DNA of 64,000 nt from Plantactinospora mayteni. GTDB taxonomy: Bacteria; Actinomycetota; Actinomycetes; Mycobacteriales; Micromonosporaceae. Of this stretch, positions 42,217-50,998 are shown in pieces. The notes under the pieces are model-generated. The model worked only from the letters and a program-made list of their open reading frames with translations, did not search any database and was not told where the DNA came from. The stretch lies in assembly GCF_016862935.1 (NCBI RefSeq), contig NZ_BONX01000054.1:1-64000 (forward strand), written 5' to 3'. The position numbers and the translations under genes are program-made. The first letter of the stretch is position 1. Every line of letters starts with the position of its first letter.

Positions 42217-43533
42217 CTAGGCGATCTCGATGTGGTCGAGTTCCGCCCACCGGCTGCGGTGGTTCAACCGCAGGGTGTTGACTCCGGCGGCCAGGGTGAC
42301 GCTGACCGCCACCTGCCGCCAGTTCTCCCAGCCGGAGTTCGGATAGTCGACGACCTGGGCAGCGCCGCCGTTCACCGTCAGCGTGTGCTGGGCGTCGCCG
42401 TAGCCGGCGGCATAGCTGACGTACGCGGTGTAGCCGCCGGCCCGGGGCGCGAAGACGCTGACCTCGACCCAACTGTCCGGATGGTCGAGGTACGCCACCA
42501 CCTGTCCCTGCGATGCGCTCGCGGTACTCCGTACGGCGCAGTTGTTGAGTACGCCGCGCTCGGCTTCGTAGCGCACCCTACTGCCCCGGACCACGGGATA
42601 TCCGCCGCTCCAGCCGAGCGCCGCGACGTACATGCCACGGGCGGTGTTCCCGGGCAGCCAGCCGTGGAAGACGACGGAGTCGCCACCGGGCTCGCGTACC
42701 AGATCGGCGCCGCCGGGTCCGGTGACGTGCGCGTCGGTGCTCGCCGTCGTGATCAGCGACCGGTACGCCTTGGTGTACGGCCCGGTCAGCGAGGTCGAGG
42801 TGGCGTAGCTGGTCTGGTATCCGGTGCCGCCGTAACCGCCGAGCGAGTAGAACAGCACGTAGCGGGAGTCGACCCTGGTCAGCACCGGTGCCTCGATCAC
42901 GCCGGCCTCCTCCGGGCGATCATTGCGCAGCAGTTCGACCCGGGCGCCCTGCGGGGTCACCCCGTCGGCGGCGACCCGTTGCAGCCAGAGGCTGGTCGGC
43001 TGCCCGATCGCGTTGCCGTCGTCCTTGTAGAGCAGGTAGCGCAGTCCGGTGCTGTCGACGAAGCTCGACGCGTCGATGTCGCCGCCCTCGCCGCCGTTGC
43101 AGACCAGCGGTTCGGTGCCGACGGCGCTGAACGGGCCGAGCGGGGAGTTGGCGACGGCCGCGCCGATGCACTGCCGGCCGACGGCTCGGCTCCGGGCGGT
43201 GTAGTAGAGCAGGAACGTGCCGTCGGCCCGCGCCGAGACGTCCGGCGCCCAGGTCAGGCCGCCGCTGGCCCAGGCGCCGAGGCTTGGCAGCGCGTCCGGC
43301 CGCCGGGTCCACGGGCCGGTCAGGGAGCTGGCCGTGGCGACCGGGACGTTTCCGTTGCCGTTGTTGGTGGAGTAGGCGTAGTAGGTGTTGCCGTGCCGGA
43401 TCACGTCCGGGTCGGGGAAGTCGCTGCCGATGACGAGTGTGGCCGGCACCGTCGCGGCGGCGGCGACCCCGGGACTGACGAGCACTGGGCTGGCCGCGAG
43501 CGCGGCGACCGCGAGAGCGAGACCTCGACGCAT
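42217..43533 (-). CDS. Secreted GH43 family glycosidase with C-terminal CBM6/35
   Basis: 438 residues. Signal peptide to about VAAAA. The five-bladed propeller opens with IGSDFPDPDVIRHGNTYYAY, where the Asp in DPDV is the general base. GGDIDASSFVD and the general-acid Glu in EAGVIEAPVLTR (about 208) follow. From about residue 315 (VRYEAERGVLNN) a CBM6/35-type sandwich ends in NTLRLNHRSRWAELDHIEIA. GH43 enzymes act on arabinan, arabinoxylan or galactan; the AbfB-bearing sigma factor in this window makes arabinan worth considering. ATG 43533. A 14-bp palindrome lies 15 bp before the start codon, so the gene is probably repressed by a LacI-type protein. Confidence 0.88.
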   Translation of the reverse strand: MRRGLALAVAALAASPVLVSPGVAAAATVPATLVIGSDFPDPDVIRHGNTYYAYSTNNGNGNVPVATASSLTGPWTRRPDALPSLGAWASGGLTWAPDVSARADGTFLLYYTARSRAVGRQCIGAAVANSPLGPFSAVGTEPLVCNGGEGGDIDASSFVDSTGLRYLLYKDDGNAIGQPTSLWLQRVAADGVTPQGARVELLRNDRPEEAGVIEAPVLTRVDSRYVLFYSLGGYGGTGYQTSYATSTSLTGPYTKAYRSLITTASTDAHVTGPGGADLVREPGGDSVVFHGWLPGNTARGMYVAALGWSGGYPVVRGSRVRYEAERGVLNNCAVRSTASASQGQVVAYLDHPDSWVEVSVFAPRAGGYTAYVSYAAGYGDAQHTLTVNGGAAQVVDYPNSGWENWRQVAVSVTLAAGVNTLRLNHRSRWAELDHIEIA

Positions 43534-43547
43534 AGAGAACTCTAACT

Positions 43548-43561
43548 TTTTCGATCGAAAA
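43548..43561. promoter_or_regulatory. Operator-like palindrome at the GH43 gene
   Basis: TTTTCGATCGAAAA is a perfect 14-bp palindrome, unusual for its A+T content here, close to the GH43 start. It could hold a repressor over the transcript start. It shares CGAAA/TTTCG halves with the operators at 27.7-27.9 kb, but in reversed order, so a different protein may bind. Confidence 0.6.
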
Positions 43562-43584
43562 CGTGAAGCATGCGTCCGAGTCGG

Positions 43585-43638
43585 CGGCTAGGGCTGTCTC
43601 GCGGATCTCCACCGAGATCCACGAGACAGCCCTAGCCG
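43585..43638. repeat. Very long inverted repeat (24-position stem, one mismatch)
   Basis: Positions 43585-43608 pair with 43615-43638 except for one C/A mismatch; the loop is CCACCG. The outer arm reads CGGCTAGGGCTGTCTCG. It is longer and better matched than any other hairpin in the window. It lies between the GH43 gene and the 3' end of the drug exporter. It may be a strong terminator or the joined ends of a small, transposase-free element (MITE). Confidence 0.85.
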
Positions 43639-43728
43639 ACGCTGGACGACCAGCCCGGATGGGCCGGTCGTCCGGATCGCACGTGGCCCGCCGGCCGGGT
43701 CACGGCCGGCGGGCACCGGTGGGCACGG

Positions 43729-45372
43729 TCAGCGCCGGGTCGCCGCCCCGTCCGGGGCCGGCGATGCGCCGTCGACCGGGGCGCCGTCGATGGCACCCGC
43801 CGCGGTGGCGGCGCTGGTGGCCGGGTCCGGCAGGTCGAGGCTGGTCCGCAGGGTGACCGGCTTGAGCAGGGCGGCGGCGATCACCCCGATCACCGCGATG
43901 GCCGCGGAGATCAGGAAGATGTGCCCGGTGGCGTCGCCGTAGGCGTTGCGCACGATCTGCACGACGGCGTCCGGCAGGCCGGACAGGTTGAGACTGCCCC
44001 CGGCGCTGCCGGCCCCCGAGGCCGGGATTCCGGCCGCGGTCAGGTCCTGGGTGATCTGCTCGGTGACCCGGCGGGCGAGCACCGCACCGAGTACGGAGAC
44101 TCCGATGGTGCCGCCGAGCGAGCGGAAGAACGCCACCGAGGAACTCGCCGCGCCGATGTCCTTCAGCGGTACGGCGTTCTGCACCGCGAGTACCAGGTTC
44201 TGCATGGTCATCCCGACCCCGATCCCGACGAGCAGCATCGCCCCGCCGATGAAGACCAGGGAGGTTTCGTGGTCGATGGTGCCGAGCATCAGGAACCCGG
44301 CGACCAGGACGATCGCCCCGACCACGATGTACGGCTTGATCCGCCCGCTGCGGGTGATCATCCGCCCCGTCACGATCGACGACGCGAGTACCCCGGCCAT
44401 CATCGGGATGGTGAGCAGGCCGGCCTCGGTCGGGCTGTAGCCACGGCCGATCTGGAAGTACTGGCCGAGGAAGACAGCCCCGCCGAACATCGCCATCCCG
44501 ACCGCCAGGCTGCCGACGATCGACAGTGCCGTGGTGCCCTGCCGGACGATGTCCAGCGGTACGACCGGCTCGGCGGCGCGGGCCTCGACCAGGACGGCGA
44601 GGGCGAGCAGGACCACGGAGGCGCCGACCATGGCACCGGTCTGCCAGGAGAGCCAGCCGAACGAGCCGTCGACGAACGAGATCCAGATGAGCAGCACGCT
44701 GACCCCGGCCGCGATCAGGCTGGCGCCGAGATAGTCGATCTTCACGTTCTCCCGACGGACCGTGACCAGGTGCAGGGTGGCCTGGAGGACGAGCAGCGCG
44801 ATGATCGCGATCGGTACCCCGACGAAGAAGCACCAGCGCCAGCCGAGCCAGGAGGTGTCGACGATGAGTCCGCCGAGCAGCGGTCCGCCGACGGTGGCGA
44901 GCGCCATCACGCCGCCGAGGTAGCCGTTGTACCGGCCGCGTTCCCGGGGCGGGATCATCGCGGCGATCACCACCTGGACCAGGGCCTGCAAACCGCCGAC
45001 CCCGATGCCCTGGAAGGCGCGGGCGGCGATGAGCTGGCCGGCGTCCTGGCTCAGCCCGGCCAGTACGGAGCCGACCAGGAAGATCACGATGGCCGTCTGG
45101 ACCAGGGCCTTCTTGTTGAACAGGTCGGCCAGCTTGCCCCAGATCGGGGTGGTCGCGGTCGCGGTGAGCAGGGTGGCGGTGACCACCCAGGTGTACTGGG
45201 TCTGCGAGCCGTTCAGGGTGCCGATGATCTTGGGTAGCGCGGTCGAGACGACGGTGCTGCTGAGCATCGCGACGAAGAGCACCAACAGCAGGCCGCTGAG
45301 CGCCTCCAGGGTGCGCCGATGGCTCATCGGCTCCGCTTCCGGCGCGGGTGCGAGGGTTGTCGGTGCGCTCAT
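43729..45372 (-). CDS. DHA2-family (14-helix) multidrug MFS exporter
   Basis: 547 residues with fourteen helices. Motif A reads WGKLADLFNKKALVQ (about 78), and motif C is seen in GYLGGVMALATVGGPLLGGL. STVVSTALPKIIGTLNGSQ at the start and FFRSLGGTIGVSVLGAVLA are standard for EmrB/QacA/LfrA exporters. It should expel hydrophobic or cationic drugs by proton exchange. The gene overlaps the MarR regulator before it by ATGA, so regulator and pump form one unit. The Ala/Asp-rich C-terminal tail is unstructured. A long inverted repeat follows about 90 bp past the stop. Confidence 0.92.
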   Translation of the reverse strand: MSAPTTLAPAPEAEPMSHRRTLEALSGLLLVLFVAMLSSTVVSTALPKIIGTLNGSQTQYTWVVTATLLTATATTPIWGKLADLFNKKALVQTAIVIFLVGSVLAGLSQDAGQLIAARAFQGIGVGGLQALVQVVIAAMIPPRERGRYNGYLGGVMALATVGGPLLGGLIVDTSWLGWRWCFFVGVPIAIIALLVLQATLHLVTVRRENVKIDYLGASLIAAGVSVLLIWISFVDGSFGWLSWQTGAMVGASVVLLALAVLVEARAAEPVVPLDIVRQGTTALSIVGSLAVGMAMFGGAVFLGQYFQIGRGYSPTEAGLLTIPMMAGVLASSIVTGRMITRSGRIKPYIVVGAIVLVAGFLMLGTIDHETSLVFIGGAMLLVGIGVGMTMQNLVLAVQNAVPLKDIGAASSSVAFFRSLGGTIGVSVLGAVLARRVTEQITQDLTAAGIPASGAGSAGGSLNLSGLPDAVVQIVRNAYGDATGHIFLISAAIAVIGVIAAALLKPVTLRTSLDLPDPATSAATAAGAIDGAPVDGASPAPDGAATRR

Positions 45373-45872
45373 CGCGCGGCCTCCAGGTTTTCTTGAGAGT
45401 TGATCTGTCCAGGGGCCCGGTCGAGGCTGGCCTGGATGTCGGTGACGAACCGGTCGAGCGCGCCGGTCAGCGCGTCGATCTCCGCCGGGCTCCAGTCGGC
45501 GAGTGCGGCGCCGAGCAGTTCGCCGTACCAGTCGCGGGCGTCGGCCAGTGCCGTACGCCCCTCGTCGGTGAGCACGACGAAGTTGGCCCGCCGGTCGGCC
45601 GGGTCGGCGTGGCGGGTCACCAGGCCCCGTGCCACCAGCGCGGCGACCGCCCGGCTGACCGTCGACGGGTCGAGTCCGGAGCGGTCGGCCAGTTCCTTGG
45701 CGTGGCAGCCGGCCGCCTGGTCGGCCAGCTCGTCGATCTGCAACAGCATGCCGACCAGGCCGGACGGCACGGCCGGCCGTTCGATCGAGCGTCGGTGCCG
45801 GATCAGCCGCAGGGCCGACATCAGGTCACGGAGCCGGTCACCGAGCCCGGTGTGCCGAGCGGTGGTGTCCAC
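45369..45872 (-). CDS. MarR-family regulator of the DHA2 exporter
   Basis: 167 residues. Winged helix-turn-helix: LADQAAGCHAKELADRSGL, DPSTVSRAVAALVARGLVTR, then the wing ADPADRRANFVVLTDEGRTA. The N- and C-terminal helices form the dimer. GTG at 45872. It is co-translated with the exporter and divergent from two TetR genes across 108 bp. Ligand-relieved repression of the pump is the usual mode. Confidence 0.9.
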   Translation of the reverse strand: MDTTARHTGLGDRLRDLMSALRLIRHRRSIERPAVPSGLVGMLLQIDELADQAAGCHAKELADRSGLDPSTVSRAVAALVARGLVTRHADPADRRANFVVLTDEGRTALADARDWYGELLGAALADWSPAEIDALTGALDRFVTDIQASLDRAPGQINSQENLEAAR

Positions 45873-45980
45873 CTCGCCTCCTCGGGCGGTTGGTTGTCAC
45901 ACACAAGGATTCCCGAATAGCTGCCCAGTGTGCAAGTTTTCGCTTTGAGAAATGAGTCACCGACACGTACGCTGTTCCCG

Positions 45981-46562
45981 ATGGATGAGACGGTGGGGCG
46001 GCGGGAGCGCAAGAAGGCCGCGACGCGGGAGGCACTGCACCGGGCGGCACTCCGGCTCGCCGCCGAGCAGGGGCCCGACCGGGTGACCGTGGAGGCGATC
46101 GCGGATGCCGCCGATGTGTCCCGCCGGACATTCTCGAATTACTTCGCGAACAAGGAAGAAGCTCTGTTCCACGCCGATCTGGTGCGGATCCGCCGGCTGC
46201 TGGAGTTGGTACACGCCCAGCCGCTCGACGAACAGCCCTGGCCCGCCCTGACCCGGGCCGCCGAGCAACTGGCCCGGGAGAGCGACGGCCTCGACCCGCT
46301 GTGGCTGGCCCAGCGGCGCCTGATCCGCAACCATCCCAGCCTCGCCGCCCACCAGATCACCGCGTACGGCGCCGTCGAGCAGGAGTTCACCGCCGAGATC
46401 GCCCGTCGGCTGCCCGAGGCACCGGAGACCCCGCTACACGCCCGGGTACTCGCCGGGACGTTCCTGCACGCGCTGCGTGCGGCCACCCAGCACTGGACCG
46501 ACCATCAGGAGCGCCCCCTGGTCGAGGTGGTGCGGGCCGCCCTCGGCTACGTGACCCCATGA
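45981..46562 (+). CDS. TetR-family regulator, first of an overlapping pair
   Basis: 193 residues. DNA-binding part: RKKAATREALHRAALRLAA, VTVEAIADAADVSRRTFSNY and FANKEEALFHADL, the subgroup often set beside drug exporters. The C-terminal domain is helical (LRAATQHWTDHQERPLVEVV). ATG at 45981 is chosen over an earlier in-frame ATG (45930) because the earlier stretch lies in the shared promoter and lacks a ribosome site. Its stop overlaps the next TetR start by ATGA. Confidence 0.88.
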   Translation: MDETVGRRERKKAATREALHRAALRLAAEQGPDRVTVEAIADAADVSRRTFSNYFANKEEALFHADLVRIRRLLELVHAQPLDEQPWPALTRAAEQLARESDGLDPLWLAQRRLIRNHPSLAAHQITAYGAVEQEFTAEIARRLPEAPETPLHARVLAGTFLHALRAATQHWTDHQERPLVEVVRAALGYVTP

Positions 46563-47188
46563 CCGGCGGACCGGCTCCGACCGGTCGCCGGAGCGGGCTC
46601 CGGACCGGTGACACCCGGGCCCGGATCCGGGACGTCGCGCTCGACCTCTTCGTCGCCGACGGCTACGACCGCACCTCGCTGCGCGAGGTCGCCGACCGGC
46701 TCGGCCTGACCAAGGCCGCGCTCTATTACCACTTCCCGGCCAAGGAAGACATCGTCGACAGCCTGATCGAGGAGCGGATCGACGCCCTCGACGAACTGTT
46801 CGAGTGGGCGGAGCAGCAGCCGGATCCGGCCCGGATGCGCCGGGAGTTCGTCCGGCGCTACGCCACCGGCCTGTACGAGACCGGCCGGCAGGCGGACATC
46901 AGCCGATTCGTCGCCCGCAACCCGACCGTGGTCAGCGCGCTGCCCAGCGGTCGGCGGTTGGCCGCCCGGATGCGGCGGGCCGTGGAACTGCTCGTCGTGC
47001 CGGACGAGCCGCTGGGCGCGCAACTGCGCCGGATCCTGGCCATCTTCTGCCTGCACGCCGGTGACCTGCTCGGGGAAGGGCTCGGCGACGAGCGGGAACG
47101 CCGGGTCGCGCTGCTGGAGATCGCGCTGGAGACGATGGAGAGCGCGGACGGCGCGGCCCGCCGGGCACCGGCGACCCGGCCGAACTGA
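46559..47188 (+). CDS. TetR-family regulator, second of an overlapping pair
   Basis: 209 residues. DNA-binding part: RARIRDVALDLFVADGYDRT, SLREVADRLGLTKAALYYHF, PAKEDIVDSLIEE. The ligand domain differs in sequence from the preceding TetR, so the pair is not a recent duplication. ATG 46559, translation coupled to the first TetR. Two regulators made from one message, opposite a MarR-pump operon, suggest layered control. Targets cannot be assigned from sequence. Confidence 0.88.
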   Translation: MTGGPAPTGRRSGLRTGDTRARIRDVALDLFVADGYDRTSLREVADRLGLTKAALYYHFPAKEDIVDSLIEERIDALDELFEWAEQQPDPARMRREFVRRYATGLYETGRQADISRFVARNPTVVSALPSGRRLAARMRRAVELLVVPDEPLGAQLRRILAIFCLHAGDLLGEGLGDERERRVALLEIALETMESADGAARRAPATRPN

Positions 47189-47207
47189 GCACCCGTCCCC
47201 GCCTGCC

Positions 47208-47349
47208 GAGCGGGTCTCCGGCAGCAGCTTCCCGAGTCGCCGGTCAGGAGGTCTCGGGCGGCGGCTCCCCGCGCCGCCGCTCAGGCGGCTTCGGCAGCGG
47301 CTTCGCGTCTCGCCGGTCAGGCGGTCTCCGGCAGCGGCTCCCCGCGCCG
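47208..47349. repeat. 36/37-bp tandem repeat over the stop codon of the SARP gene
   Basis: Units start near 47208, 47244, 47281 and 47317 (core TCAGGCGG(T/C)(T/C)TC-GGCAGCGGCT). The last is the 3' end of the minus-strand SARP gene, whose stop is the TCA at 47317. The copies at 47244 and 47281 carry the same triplet. The array fills most of the gap between convergent genes. Confidence 0.82.
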
Positions 47350-50300
47350 TGCCGGATCCTTCGCGAGCCGTGCCTGGGGCTCCGCCGCGAACGGCGAGCC
47401 GATCCGGGTGAACAGCTCCGCCGCCTCCCGCCACCGTTCCGCCGCCTCCGGGTGGTTCCGGAGCGCGGCGACCTCGCCGAGCAGGACCAGCGCCTGCGCC
47501 TGGCCGAGCCGGCATCCCGACTCCCGGTGCAGCGTCAGCGCCAGCTCCGCGTCGTCCGACGCCTCGTCGAGCCGACCCCGCCGCAGCCCCACCCGGGCGC
47601 GCAGCACCAGGGCCTTCGCCTCCATCAGCCGCAGTCCGGCCGCCCTCGCCCGGGCCACCGCATCCGGCCGATCCCGGGTTGTCGCGGTGCCAGCTGGGTC
47701 GGCGCGCATGGTCGACGGCGTGCCGGGGCCTCCGGTCGCCGGCGTACCGGCCACCGCGATCGGTGCGTCCGGCCGGGACGGCGACGGGTCCGGGACCTTC
47801 GGAGCGGGCGCGTCGGTGTCGACGGCCTCCAACAGGGCGATGCCGGCCAGCGACTCGATCTCGACCCGGGGGTAGCCCAACTCGACCGCGAGATCGTGGC
47901 TGCGCGCGTAGTGTGCCGCCGCCAGCTCCGGCCGGTCGGTCAGCAGGTAGACCGAGGCGAGGGTGGCGAGCGAGTCGGCGGCGTACCGCCGGTGCCCGAT
48001 CTGCTCGGTCAGCTCGACCGCGAGCCGGGCCTGCTCCTCGGCCCGGTCGTAGCGTCCGGCGTCCCGGTGCGCCGTCGCCAACCCCTGCCGCGCGATCGCC
48101 TCCTCGGGGCGTGCCCCGCACTCCTGGTATCTGCCGAGCGAGTCCTCGAAGAGGATCAGTGCACGGTCGAGATTGCCCAGCTCCAGCTCCACCCCGGCGA
48201 GGTTGACCAGCGCGGTCGCCACGCTGAACGGCGAGCCGTGCGTCTCGGCCAGCAGCAGGGCACGCGCGAAGTAGGTCCGGGCCCGGTCCAGCTCGCCGAG
48301 TTCGAGGCGGGCGACGCCCAGGTTGATCAGGGTGGAGATCGTCCGGGGCCGGGCCGACTCACCGATGACGTCGACCCAGCGCAGCGAGCGGTCGAACTGC
48401 TCGGCGGCCTGGGCCAGCTCGCCGAGGTTGAGGTGGACCAATCCCCAGATGTTGGCGATGCTCGCGGCCAGCTCGGCCTGCTGGTGCGCCTCGGCCAGCG
48501 GCTGCGCCTCGGCGAGGTGGTCGAGCGCCTCCTGGAACCGGTTGGTGGTCACCCCCAGCGTCCCCCGGGTCAGCAGCATCGTCGCCTCGGCCCGCTGGTC
48601 GGCCGTACGCCGGGCGGCGTCCAGCGCGGCCTCGCTCATCGCGTCCAGCTCGGCCATGTGGTAGCGGAGCAGCATGTCCGGCCGGATCGCATAGGTGAGC
48701 AGCCAGGCGTACGGGGTCGGGCCGTGTCGCGCGGCGTGTTGCACGGCGGCGCCGATGCCGGCCCGCTCGGCGTCGAGCCAGTCCAGGGCGGCCCGGGCCG
48801 ACTCGTGCTCGGGTGTGCGCAGCTCGGACGGTGGTTCGGGCAGGTTGGCCGGGTACATCATCGGATAGCACCGGATCGCCGCGTCGTTGGCGCCGTGGAG
48901 ATACCAGTCGAAGAGGCGACGCAGCGCCGCCGCCCGCTCGTCCGCCGACTCGTCGGCGCAGGCCCGGTCGGCGGCGTAGAGCCGGAGCAGGTCGTGCAGG
49001 CGGAACCGTTCCATGGTGTGTCGTTCCACCAGGTTCGCCGCGGCGAGCTGGTCCAGCAGCCGGCCGGTCTGCTCCTCGTCGAGACCGAACAGCGCCGCCG
49101 CGCCCGGCACCGACACGTCCGGCCCGGGCACCAGCCCCAACAGTCGGAACGCCCGTCGCTGCGCCTCGTCGGAGCTGGCGTACGACAGGTCGAACGCCGA
49201 GCGGACGGTGAGGTTCTCGTCCCCGTCGGCGGTGAGCTTCGCCAGCCGGTCTCCGGCGGCCAGTTGGCCGGCGTAGCGGGCCGGGCTGAGCGAGGGCCGG
49301 CCGGCCAGGTTCGCGGCGACGATCCGCAGCGCGAGCGGCAGCCTGCCGCAGAGGTCGGCCAGCTCCGCCGCCTCGCGGGCGCCGAGCTGGTCCGGCCCGA
49401 CGATCCGGCGGAGCAGCTCGTGTGCCTCGTCGGGGACGAGCAGGCCGAGCGTCAGCCGGCGGGCACCGTACAGTGCCGTCACCCCGCCGAGGTCCGACCG
49501 GCTGGTGATCAGGACGGCGCAGCCCGGCCGGCCGGGCAGCAGCGGCGCCACCTGTGCGGCGTCGGCGGCGTCGTCGAGGAGCAGCAGTACCCGACGGTCG
49601 GCCAGCCGGGACCGCAGCAGGGCGGCGCGTTCGTCCGTCCCGTCCGGCAGCCCGACCGGGTTCACCCCGGCGGTACGCAGCAGCTCCGCGAGTATGTGTG
49701 CCGGGTCCCGCCGGGCCGGGCCGGCGCCGCGCAGCCGGACATACCACTGGCCGTCCGGGAAGTCGGCCCGGAGCTGGTGGGCGACCCGGATGCCAAGTGC
49801 GGACTTGCCCACCCCCGGCGGCCCGCTGACCACGACGACGGCTGGCCCGCCGCCCGCCGGTGGCCGCAGCCCGTCGAGGAGGTGCTTGAGTTCCCGGCCC
49901 CGGCCGACGAAGTCGCCGACGTCCAGCGGCAGTTGCCAGGAGTTCGTCCACGGCGCGGCTGCCGGGACGGCCCCGGTCGGGTTGGCGGTGTCGCCGGTCG
50001 GCGGCGGGTCACCCCGGAGCAGGGCGAGGTGGACCCGCTGCACCTCCTCGCCGGGGTCGACGCCCAGCTCCTCGCGCAGGCGCCGCCGCACCTCGCGATA
50101 GACGGCGAACGCCTCGCCGCGCCGGCCGGACCGGGCCAGGCCGATCATGAGCTGTACCCAGAAGCGCTCCCGCAACGGATGCCGGCCGGTCAGGCCGTGC
50201 AACTCGGCGACCAGGGCCGAGTGGTCGCCGGGCGCCCGCAGGTCGAGGTCGATGCGGCGTTCCAGTGCGGCCAGCCGGAGTTCGACCAGTCGGGGTACGA

Positions 50301-50751
50301 CCTCGCGGTCCAGATAGTCCGAGCGGATGTCGACCAGGGGCTCGCCCCGGCACAGGTCGAGCGCTGCCCGGAGGGCCGCCGCCTCCGTCGCGGGCTCCGC
50401 CGCCTCCCGGGCTGCCTCGGCCCGCCGGAGCGCCGCCTCGAACCGGCCGAGGTCGACGTCCTGCGGGCCGATCGCCAGCCGGTAACCGCCCACCTGGCGC
50501 TCGATCCGGACCGGTTCGGTGCCGGCCGCTTCGAGACTGCGGCGCAGCCTGGTAACGCAGGTGTGCACGGCGGCACGGGGATTCTCCGGCGCGGCCGACC
50601 CCCAGATGGCCTCCACCAGATCGTCGACCGCGACGGACCGGGCCGGGTGGACCAGCAGAGTGGCGAGCAGTGCCCGCTGCCGGTTGGAACCGATCCGCAC
50701 GGGACCACGAGCCGAGTGGATCTCAAGTGGTCCCAGGATCCCGAAACGCAT
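47317..50751 (-). CDS. AfsR/SARP-type regulator with NB-ARC ATPase and TPR domains
   Basis: 1144 residues. Residues 1-95: OmpR-like winged helix (MRFGILGPLEIHSARGPVRI, RALLATLLVHPARSVAVDDL). Residues about 95-245: bacterial transcriptional activation domain (VDLGRFEAALRRAEAAREAA; YREVRRRLREELGVDPGEEV). Residues about 280-560: NB-ARC ATPase with P-loop SGPPGVGKSALGIRV (about 307), RRVLLLLDDAADAAQV (Walker B) and LPLALRIVAANLAGRPSLSP. Residues about 700-1110: tetratricopeptide repeats (LGELAQAAEQFDRSLRW; GNLDRALILFEDSLGRYQEC), interrupted by a Pro/Ala-rich linker. AfsR-like proteins are pleiotropic activators of secondary metabolism. No biosynthetic cluster lies in the window, so a distant or global target is likely. 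Confidence 0.93.
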   Translation of the reverse strand: MRFGILGPLEIHSARGPVRIGSNRQRALLATLLVHPARSVAVDDLVEAIWGSAAPENPRAAVHTCVTRLRRSLEAAGTEPVRIERQVGGYRLAIGPQDVDLGRFEAALRRAEAAREAAEPATEAAALRAALDLCRGEPLVDIRSDYLDREVVPRLVELRLAALERRIDLDLRAPGDHSALVAELHGLTGRHPLRERFWVQLMIGLARSGRRGEAFAVYREVRRRLREELGVDPGEEVQRVHLALLRGDPPPTGDTANPTGAVPAAAPWTNSWQLPLDVGDFVGRGRELKHLLDGLRPPAGGGPAVVVVSGPPGVGKSALGIRVAHQLRADFPDGQWYVRLRGAGPARRDPAHILAELLRTAGVNPVGLPDGTDERAALLRSRLADRRVLLLLDDAADAAQVAPLLPGRPGCAVLITSRSDLGGVTALYGARRLTLGLLVPDEAHELLRRIVGPDQLGAREAAELADLCGRLPLALRIVAANLAGRPSLSPARYAGQLAAGDRLAKLTADGDENLTVRSAFDLSYASSDEAQRRAFRLLGLVPGPDVSVPGAAALFGLDEEQTGRLLDQLAAANLVERHTMERFRLHDLLRLYAADRACADESADERAAALRRLFDWYLHGANDAAIRCYPMMYPANLPEPPSELRTPEHESARAALDWLDAERAGIGAAVQHAARHGPTPYAWLLTYAIRPDMLLRYHMAELDAMSEAALDAARRTADQRAEATMLLTRGTLGVTTNRFQEALDHLAEAQPLAEAHQQAELAASIANIWGLVHLNLGELAQAAEQFDRSLRWVDVIGESARPRTISTLINLGVARLELGELDRARTYFARALLLAETHGSPFSVATALVNLAGVELELGNLDRALILFEDSLGRYQECGARPEEAIARQGLATAHRDAGRYDRAEEQARLAVELTEQIGHRRYAADSLATLASVYLLTDRPELAAAHYARSHDLAVELGYPRVEIESLAGIALLEAVDTDAPAPKVPDPSPSRPDAPIAVAGTPATGGPGTPSTMRADPAGTATTRDRPDAVARARAAGLRLMEAKALVLRARVGLRRGRLDEASDDAELALTLHRESGCRLGQAQALVLLGEVAALRNHPEAAERWREAAELFTRIGSPFAAEPQARLAKDPARRGEPLPETA

Positions 50752-50998
50752 TCCTCGCCTCCCCCCGCAAGGATGCTCTGAGTCTATGCCCCGGGTACGT
50801 CACTCTCGCCACGGGATGTCCGGGTTGCGATCGGGGAAGAACCGATGTCTCGCTTCCTCCTGGTGTTCGTGCCCAGTCCGCTGCTCAGGCCGTACGGCTG
50901 GGCACCGACAGCCGACTGTGGGCAGAGCGGGGCAGGCCGTCGCCACGCCCGATCTGCGGGGGCGCCGACGAGCTGCGCCGGGCGATGGGGCGCGGGAG

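Noticed and set aside
47317-50751. SARP gene as marker of a biosynthetic gene cluster
   Set aside because: No polyketide, peptide or terpene synthase genes lie in the surrounding 30 kb.
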